Assembly: GCA_965153355.1 (NCBI GenBank)
Contig: OZ231127.1
Location: forward strand, 91,450,001 to 91,514,000
Source of the DNA: Flaccisagitta enflata
Taxonomy: Eukaryota; Chaetognatha; Sagittoidea; Aphragmophora
Reading direction: 5' to 3'
Length of the DNA stretch: 64,000 nucleotides
This document shows, piece by piece, positions 55,514-64,000 of the stretch. The position numbers were made by a program, and so were the translations under genes. Positions within the stretch are counted from its first letter, which is position 1, and every line of letters starts with the position of its first letter. Under the pieces are notes generated by a model. It saw only the letters and a program-made list of their open reading frames with translations. It searched no databases and had not been told where the DNA came from.

Positions 55514-56158
55514 AAACTTGCAAGTATCGTTTTCCTTTTTGGCCCGTTTTTCGCTTTTACGATATCTTGGCTTTTTCTGTTTCTTGGTTGGATGAAGAGT
55601 GTTCATGCTGATCGTTGTTTTTTCGTTTTCAGTCAGCGTGTTCATGGTAATTATTGTCATCACGTCACATTCAGTCAGAGCATATAGTCTCCATGGAGTT
55701 TATTAAGTTATAAGATGATAGTGGTCGTTGCAATCAGGGTTTTATGTATTATTGAAAATTATTAGTCATGGACACACACCTCTAAAACTTGCTGTAAAGG
55801 GTTGATACTTGATTGGTTGGTCCTAGGGTCTCTTTGTTTATCTATCCATAACTCTTCAAAATGTGAGCAGTATTATACTGCCTATTCGGGACTGGGGGAA
55901 AAGTATACGGCCTTGTATTGCTTGGCACGTACATCACAATACTATGATTGATCAAGGTTTTCATAGATTACCGTATGAGGTAATATTCATGCTATTTAAA
56001 GGCTCTCCAATGATGAAACGGAGTTGTATATTTTTTAAGGTTAAGCGTGAACATGTTTTTTTTTTGTCTTGGGCAAATTGGAGGCCGCTTCGTTGAAAAT
56101 ATCCTCTCTATATAAGCAAAAAGAGTTTGGTCATAAATGCCAAGGCATTGCCGCCGCT

Positions 56159-56161
<3 letters not shown>

Positions 56162-56234
<73 letters not shown>
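56162..56234. repeat. (CT)n array
   Basis: 73 bp of CT. A short GA array follows at 56370-56396. Confidence 0.97.
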
Positions 56235-56236
<2 letters not shown>

Positions 56237-56370
56237 CACGCGCACTCGTACCAGCCGAACTTTCGTAGCGGCACATAAGAAATTTTTTAGGGAAAAATGA
56301 ACAGAGAAGAAATAGATAATTCATCCTGAGCTAGACTCTGAAAAATCGAGGCCATGCACCCCAGTTTCAC

Positions 56371-56402
<32 letters not shown>

Positions 56403-56608
56403 CGCCTGGGAGACCCATTTGGGCGCTTTTGGCGGAAGCGTAATAAAATGATCACATCCCATGATCAATCTTGAATTTCTAACTAGAAATCCTCGTGAAC
56501 TTTCCTTCCCATATCTAATTGACAAATTACCCACTTTGTGTCTTTAATCCCAAAAATTTCCCCCGATTTTAATTCCACGGAATCAAAATGAAAAAAAAAA
56601 TGGGAGTA

Positions 56609-56785
56609 CAGTTGAACCCCGCTCTAACGGATTTCAGGGGACCAATAATTTCCTTCTGGTATAGGCGGACTTTTGTTATCGCCAACAAAGAAAATAAAAG
56701 AAATTAACTTTAAGGGACTATGAATTTGCATCTGTTATAGGCGGGATTCCGTTGGTGGCGGGTCCGTTAGAGCGGGGTTCAACTG
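56609..56785. mobile_element. 177-bp pogo/Tigger-like MITE
   Basis: The ends CAGTTGAACCCCGCTCTAAC and its complement match for about 25 bp, TA lies on both sides (56607-56608 and 56786-56787), and a second inverted pair (GGTATAGGCGG against TTATAGGCGGG) suggests stem structure. The ends are of the pogo/Tigger type. A half-element with TTGAGCCCCGCTATACC is at about 49781-49800. Confidence 0.88.
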
Positions 56786-56841
56786 TATGAAATAATCTTA
56801 AACGGACATGAAGAAGAAAAATGGGTGGAGGTACAGGAAAG

Positions 56842-56845
<4 letters not shown>

Positions 56846-56901
<56 letters not shown>

Positions 56902-57003
56902 AGAGAGAGAGAGAGAAAGAGAGAGACAGACAGACAGACAGACAGAAAACAGACAGACAGAAAACAGACAGACAGAAAACAGACAGACTCACAGAGACAC
57001 TGA
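56846..57003. repeat. (GA)n to (GACA)n array
   Basis: GA at 56846-56926, then GACAGACAGAAAACAGACAG repeats with a 15-bp rhythm. Confidence 0.96.
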
Positions 57004-57214
57004 CTGAGACAGATGAAAAAAATCAAACAACTTTGTACATCATTTTGATATGATAAAAAAGCAAGAGAGAAAATAAGGGAGGCACAGGAGAGAAAGAAAG
57101 CAGAAAAGAAAAATAAGAAACAAAAGGAAAAAAAAATAAAGAAAAAAAGATTTGGCACAATTTTTTTGTGGAAACGTTAACCATTGCGCGGAAGTTTTCA
57201 AACGCCTCCGCGTC

Positions 57215-57265
57215 CTCCTCCTCCTCCTCCACCTTCTCCTCCTCCTCTTCTTTTCCTCCTCATGA
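57215..57265. repeat. (TCC)n patch
   Basis: TCC triplets interrupted by TTC. The surroundings 57020-57390 show no gene. Confidence 0.9.
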
Positions 57266-57390
57266 TTCGAAAAAGGGTGCGGCCGGTTTGCCGAAGTGTT
57301 TCATGGTGCAGTTTCATGGGACAAGTATTTTAAAGCGAAACTTCGGAGAAAATAACAACGACAGAGAATGATAAAGAATGATAAAGAATG

Positions 57391-57870
57391 AGACAAAAAA
57401 AAAAAAAAAAAAAAAAAGAGTAAAGGGGAAGTATTGGTTATATATGGGAAAGAACAGAAAGGCAGGAATAGAGGATGGGTTAGGGCTGAGGAAAAGAGGG
57501 AAAGAGACAGATGGAGAGGGGCAGGAGGGATGGGAAAGGGGGAACGACGGAATGAAAATAGAGATTTTGAGGGATAGAAAGGAAGGAAGGAGGGAAAGAA
57601 GGAAGGAAGGAAGGGAGGAAGGAAGGGAGGAAGGAAGGAAAGAAAGGAGATAGTGAACCACATAAAGAAGGAAGAGTGAGAAGCAAGGGAGAAAGGGAGT
57701 AAGAAAGGAGAGAAGCAGATAAGAAGGTAGGAGGGATAGAAAGGGAAGAAAGTAGGATGCAAGAAGTGAAGAAGAAGAGGAAGGAAGGTTGAGAAGAAAA
57801 GATGGGAAGGAAGGGAGAAGGGAGGGAAAAAATGAGTCGAGGAGAGATGGAATGAGAGGAGAAAGGATCA
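57391..57870. repeat. A run and GGAA/GGGA purine tract
   Basis: A 23-base A run (57395-57417), then about 450 bp of GGAAGGA-type sequence, clearest at 57580-57645. Confidence 0.93.
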
Positions 57871-57960
57871 CAGAAAGGGAAAAAAAACTTACAAGGGACC
57901 GATAACGCTTCAATATAATAACGTGAAAGACAAAGAAAATCAGGTCAGAAAGTAAGAAAA

Positions 57961-57999
57961 CAAGGCCAACACCTATAAGTCGCGTGCGAGACTTAAAAA
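57961..57999 (+). mobile_element. hairpin-ended dispersed repeat, copy 15 (strongly deleted)
   Basis: CAAGGCCAACACC, then AAGTCGCGTGCGAGACTTAAA. It keeps the two ends only, as if the middle had been lost. Confidence 0.65.
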
Positions 58000-58019
58000 T
58001 CACCTTATTACATAACCAC

Positions 58020-58470
58020 ATAACTACTATCTAGAACAAAAGTATATCGGCAAGATCATTATCAGGCTGTTAATTTATCAAATGACTAGAAAAAAACATA
58101 ATCTGATCATTGAGAGTCTTTGTATGTATCTTTTAAACAACAATAACGGCCTAAATTATCTTCATATGCTCTTGAAGAGATATTTTGAGTAAGGATGACG
58201 CAGTCTTCCCTCACACCTTCAGAACAGAATTTTTTTTTATCCATATCAAATGATGCGCAATACCTTCTCCATAGCTGCTTACTTACGAACCATCTGATTT
58301 ATAACCAAGTTTGGAGTGACCATGGAAATGACAAGGCGATCCTATCGCATCACTGTAGCAGCCTTAAAGTTAGACAACAACCTTGAACTAACAAAAAAAT
58401 AACACTTGGCCAAGTACCAAAAGCGACGAGAAATAAAACATAATTTTTGGGCCATTTTCATTGAATTTAA
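58020..58470. other. no gene recognised
   Basis: AT-rich sequence without supportable exon or repeat. Confidence 0.45.
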
Positions 58471-58474
58471 TTGA

Positions 58475-58850
58475 TATAAGATGACTTAAAATGATTTAGA
58501 ATGACTTAAAATGACCTGAAATGACTTAAAATGACTTAAATTGACTTGAATTGACCTAAAATGTCTAAAATGACCCAGTGACTAAAATGACTTAAATTGA
58601 CTTAAATTGACTTAAAATGACTTAAAATGACTTTAAATGACTCTAAATGACTTTAAATGACTTAAATTGACCTAAGAATGACTTAAATTGAACTTAACTG
58701 ACTTAAATTGACCTAAAATCAATAAAATGCTGAAAACTATTAAAATAACTCAAATGACTTAAATTGACCTAAACGGACTTTAAATGACCCAAAATGACTT
58801 AAACTGATCTAATTTGACTTTAAATGACCTAATTTACTTAAAATGAGTTA
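58475..58850 (+). repeat. 10-bp minisatellite TGACTTAAAA
   Basis: About 35 units of TGACTTAAAA, TGACTTAAAT and TGACCTAAAA with drift. It runs almost directly into a hairpin-ended element. Confidence 0.93.
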
Positions 58851-58879
58851 GTAGGAATAAAACGAATAAAAAAAGTAAA

Positions 58880-58953
58880 GTGTGACCAACCGACCGACCA
58901 ACCGACCGACGGACAAAGCGGGGTGTAGAGTCGCGTAGCACGCGACTAAAAAG
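58880..58953 (+). mobile_element. hairpin-ended dispersed repeat, copy 16 (3' part)
   Basis: A CGAC tract, AAAGCGGGGTGTAGAG, hairpin AGTCGCGTAGCACGCGACT, AAAAAG. The preceding AAAAAAAGTAAAGTGTGACC also precedes copies 7, 8 and 11, which defines a shared body. Confidence 0.88.
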
Positions 58954-59119
58954 AAATAAAAGAATGAAGGAAGAAAAAAAAACCGAACGCGGACGGAAAA
59001 AAAGAGAGAATGAGTCGAAAACAACATCAGCTAGAAAGTGGAAAAAACTGCAAAAGGCCATTTTTTTTCTCTGTTTACTAAATGACCGAAATATTTCTAG
59101 CCATTGCGCCCCTGGGCCA

Positions 59120-59500
59120 CGTCGCATCTAAGGCGTATCACATGCCGCATCTAAGCCGTATCACAAGCCGCATCTAAGGCGTTAAGCATGCTGCATCTAA
59201 GGTATAGCACAAGCCGCATCTAAGGCTTAACAGATGCCCCCTCTTAGGTGTAACACATGCATCATTAAAGGTGGAACACATGTTGCATCTAAGGCGTAAT
59301 ACACGTCGCATCTAAGGCTTATCATATGCCGCATCTAAAGCGTAACACTTCCCACATCTAAGGCATAAAACATGCCGCATCTAAGGTGTTACAATGCCCC
59401 GTCTAAGGCGTAACACCAGCCACATCTTAGGTGTTTTACATGGCGCAGCTAGGACAAAATACATACCCCATCTAAGGCATAACATAAACCACATCTAATA
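59120..59500 (+). repeat. degenerate 21-22-bp minisatellite
   Basis: About 17 units with the core CGCATCTAAGGCGTAACACA, progressively diverged. Confidence 0.93.
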
Positions 59501-59914
59501 CGAGTCACAATGGTAGAGAAGTATAAGAATATTTCGGCATTGCATGCATCCTGAGTGAAGTGAAGTGAGTTGAACCTTCTTACTGCATGCTGTGAGCAAA
59601 CAAAAAGGAGTGCAAAAAAGGTTTATTGATTTCAAGAAAAAGAAAAGAGATATAAAGCGAGCTCAAAGGTTATCACAGCCCCAAAATTATAAAGATTACC
59701 CTCGCAGATAGATTAAAAATTAAAAATGGTTAAATCTTCTTTTTCTTCTTCTGTTTTCATTTCTTAAAAAGGAAAAAAAAGAAATTGAAATGAATTCTAT
59801 TAAACTTTTTTTTTGTGGGTCTGCCCAAAGGGGCAAATGCATCGGTAAGAATATTAAAAGATGGAAGAATCAGGTTAAAGAAGATCATGAGGAGGGAGTT
59901 GGGAGGACGACGGG

Positions 59915-60919
<1,005 letters not shown>

Positions 60920-61169
60920 ATAAGAGGCTGAGAGTATATGGAACGATGTGCGGGCGCGGTTTGACGGCGGCGGAAACCATTTCCTTAAATGGAGTCACCA
61001 TAAAAAAGTTTAAAAAGTTAAAAACGGTTAAACGCGAAAAAGTGGACTCCCCAAAAAAATTGCCTCAAAGAAGAAAGAAGAAGAAGAGGAATAGAATGGA
61101 AGAGTTTCGTCAAATTGAACAAATTGGATCTGATATAGAAAGGGTGGAAGAGGTTTAAATGAACCGTGG

Positions 61170-61410
61170 CCACAATGTCCGTCACTCGTGGATTAGGGGG
61201 ACAGAGAAAATAGGGGAGTGGTATGGTGGTACGGTGGTATGGTGGTATGGTGGTATGGTGATAAGGAGTGACATGGTGTTAAGAAGTGGTAAGATTGTAA
61301 GATGGTATGGAGTGGCAACGTGGTAAGGGAGTAAGGTGGTGAAGAGTGGTTAGTAGTGGTAAGGTTGTAAGGGTGTTAGGGGGACTGAGAAAATAGGGGA
61401 GCGGTATGGG
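61170..61410 (+). repeat. GGTATGGT and GTGGTAAGG short repeats
   Basis: TATGGTGG units at 61218-61262, then looser GTGGTAAG text. GGGGGACAGAGAAAATAGGG (61195) recurs with one change at 61379. Confidence 0.85.
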
Positions 61411-61502
<92 letters not shown>

Positions 61503-61503
61503 G
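61411..61503. repeat. (TTG)n array
   Basis: 31 perfect triplets. The poly-Gln frame on the minus strand is a repeat artefact. Confidence 0.98.
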
Positions 61504-61511
61504 CGAGTAAC

Positions 61512-61591
61512 TGACGCTACCGAGAATTCTCGGTAGCGTCAACGATGACAACTACACATTTTGACGCTACTGAGAATTCTCCATAGCGTCA
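61512..61591. repeat. perfect 30-bp palindrome and a diverged sister 50 bp on
   Basis: TGACGCTACCGAGAA is followed immediately by its exact complement (61512-61541). At 61562-61591 the same structure recurs with three mismatches. A half-site lies at 61631-61648. Confidence 0.95.
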
Positions 61592-61651
61592 ATATCCATT
61601 CTCTATTGTGATGATTCGGAAACTAATCATTGACACTACTGAGAATAGTTT

Positions 61652-62820
<1,169 letters not shown>

Positions 62821-62825
62821 GTGAG

Positions 62826-62827
62826 AG

Positions 62828-62874
<47 letters not shown>

Positions 62875-63024
62875 AAAGAAAGAAAGAAAGAAAGAAAGAA
62901 AGAAAAAAGAGAAAAGTAAGAACAAAGGAAGGAAAAAAGAAAAAAAGAAGGAAAAAAGAAAAAAAAAAAAGAAAAAAAAGGAAGAAAAAGGGAGAAAAAA
63001 AAAAAGAAAAAGAAAGAAGAGAGA

Positions 63025-63090
<66 letters not shown>
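62826..63090. repeat. (GAAA)n, GAAAAA tract and (GA)n array
   Basis: GAAA units at 62826-62902, an A/G tract to 63025, and GA at 63028-63090. Confidence 0.96.
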
Positions 63091-63092
<2 letters not shown>

Positions 63093-63106
63093 AAATCTTT
63101 CTTTGT

Positions 63107-63174
63107 GAATTCTCTATTGCGTCAAAAACATTAATTCTCGGTAGCGTCAATTTTGCGAATTCTCTTTTGCGTCA
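63107..63174. repeat. three tandem half-sites of the 30-bp palindrome
   Basis: Units at 63107, 63132 and 63157, exactly 25 bp apart, each carry AATTCTC...GCGTCA. They are the right half of the palindrome at 61512-61541. Confidence 0.9.
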
Positions 63175-63264
63175 AACTCCCGTTGTTGCATCTTGGCGGA
63201 AAGGGGTAGTCACTAAAGTTGTATGGGTTGTTGTTCTTCCTCGCAAGGGTAAGTCCTGAAACTC

Positions 63265-63269
63265 TGTGT

Positions 63270-63314
<45 letters not shown>

Positions 63315-63333
63315 TGTGTGTGTGTGTGTGTGT
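63265..63333. repeat. (GT)n array
   Basis: 69 bp of GT with two interruptions. Confidence 0.97.
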
Positions 63334-63550
63334 CTGAGTGACCTGTGAAGATTGGTAAGTAATTTTTTCTATCAAAATCTAGAAGAATAAAGATTTCATT
63401 TTCTCTCTTTTTACCAAAAAAGGAAGTGAAAGGTTGGAGCAGAGAAAAAGATCGAGGCAAAAAGTTGGTCAGACATTTTGTCTACGCATTCCCTCTCCTT
63501 CCTTTTTTAGCGCCTTTCCCCCCTTCCCAGCCTCTAGACTCTCTCTCTTT

Positions 63551-63641
<91 letters not shown>
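63551..63641. repeat. (CT)n array
   Basis: 91 bp of CT. The remainder to 64000 is mixed, with AGACAG text at the end and no gene recognised. Confidence 0.97.
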
Positions 63642-63642
<1 letters not shown>

Positions 63643-64000
63643 CGGTCTTGTGCATTTTTCTGACATTTTCACGTCTCGAAGTTTTATTCTTTTTAATTCG
63701 GCCGAAAGATTTCACTTGTTTATCTAATGCTTTTTGTCCAAGTTTTTGAGGATTTGACAATCACTCGAATTTAGGCTAGTGCTCCACTTTTTTTTATTTC
63801 TCGGCTCACAGAGTTGCTCGCTGTGTGTGAGAGAGAGCCGGTGGAAAATACCGACGTTCAATTGCGCTTTTTAAAAAAATAGTCGAGAAAGAAGACAGAG
63901 AATGAAAGACAGATACAAGAAAGAGAGACAGAAATACAAAGAGACAGAGGCACAGAGACACAGAGACGTACAGATGGGGAGAGAGAGAAGCGAAGACAGA

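Overview
This is an animal nuclear genomic window with intron-containing genes and an extreme load of simple repeats. Only the left 9 kb holds supportable genes, all on the minus strand. The hunchback-type zinc-finger exon points to a protostome and most probably an arthropod. Very long (CT)n/(GA)n tracts like these have been described in SSR-rich crustacean genomes such as penaeid shrimp, but nothing here fixes the species.

Genes, read 5'->3' on the minus strand. (1) 9081->6401: a two-exon gene for a 756-residue Gln/Ser/Ala-rich protein of unknown identity, whose 410-bp intron is almost entirely TGAA-type microsatellite. (2) 6341->4534: five consecutive phase-consistent exons of a TECPR1/Pex23-like gene (N-terminal dysferlin domain plus the start of the first tectonin beta-propeller), an autophagy/membrane-damage protein. 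Its first exon and its 3' exons are not seen. (3) 2998->1: four phase-consistent exons of a hunchback homologue, starting inside the fourth zinc finger and running off the left edge. The exon for the preceding fingers was not found. The exons of these loci are stacked in an unexpected order, so a real rearrangement, nested genes or an assembly problem must be considered.

From 9.1 to 64 kb I see no convincing gene. The region is a mosaic of (CT)n/(GA)n, (GT)n, (GGT)n, (GAA)n, (TGTC)n, (GAAA)n and (GTC)n arrays, several higher-order minisatellites (10, 15, 33, 44, about 120 and about 282 bp units), a 1.5-kb tandem duplication (18.35-22.5 kb), and several non-autonomous DNA-transposon-like elements with terminal inverted repeats. 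These include TA-flanked elements at 347-851, 854-1029, 20296-21289, 33657-33999 and 56609-56785, a 583-bp element at 15016-15598, and a hAT-like pair at 14.4 and 22.6 kb.

The most unusual non-coding signals are: a dispersed family of about 18 short elements ending in a hairpin whose two arms change together between copies; a ladder of duplicated 3' splice-site/finger-start motifs upstream of the hunchback finger, three of them in one open frame; and a perfect 30-bp palindrome with related half-sites about 1.6 kb away. All coordinates of exons rest on splice-site consensus, phase continuity and recalled family similarity; no search was run.
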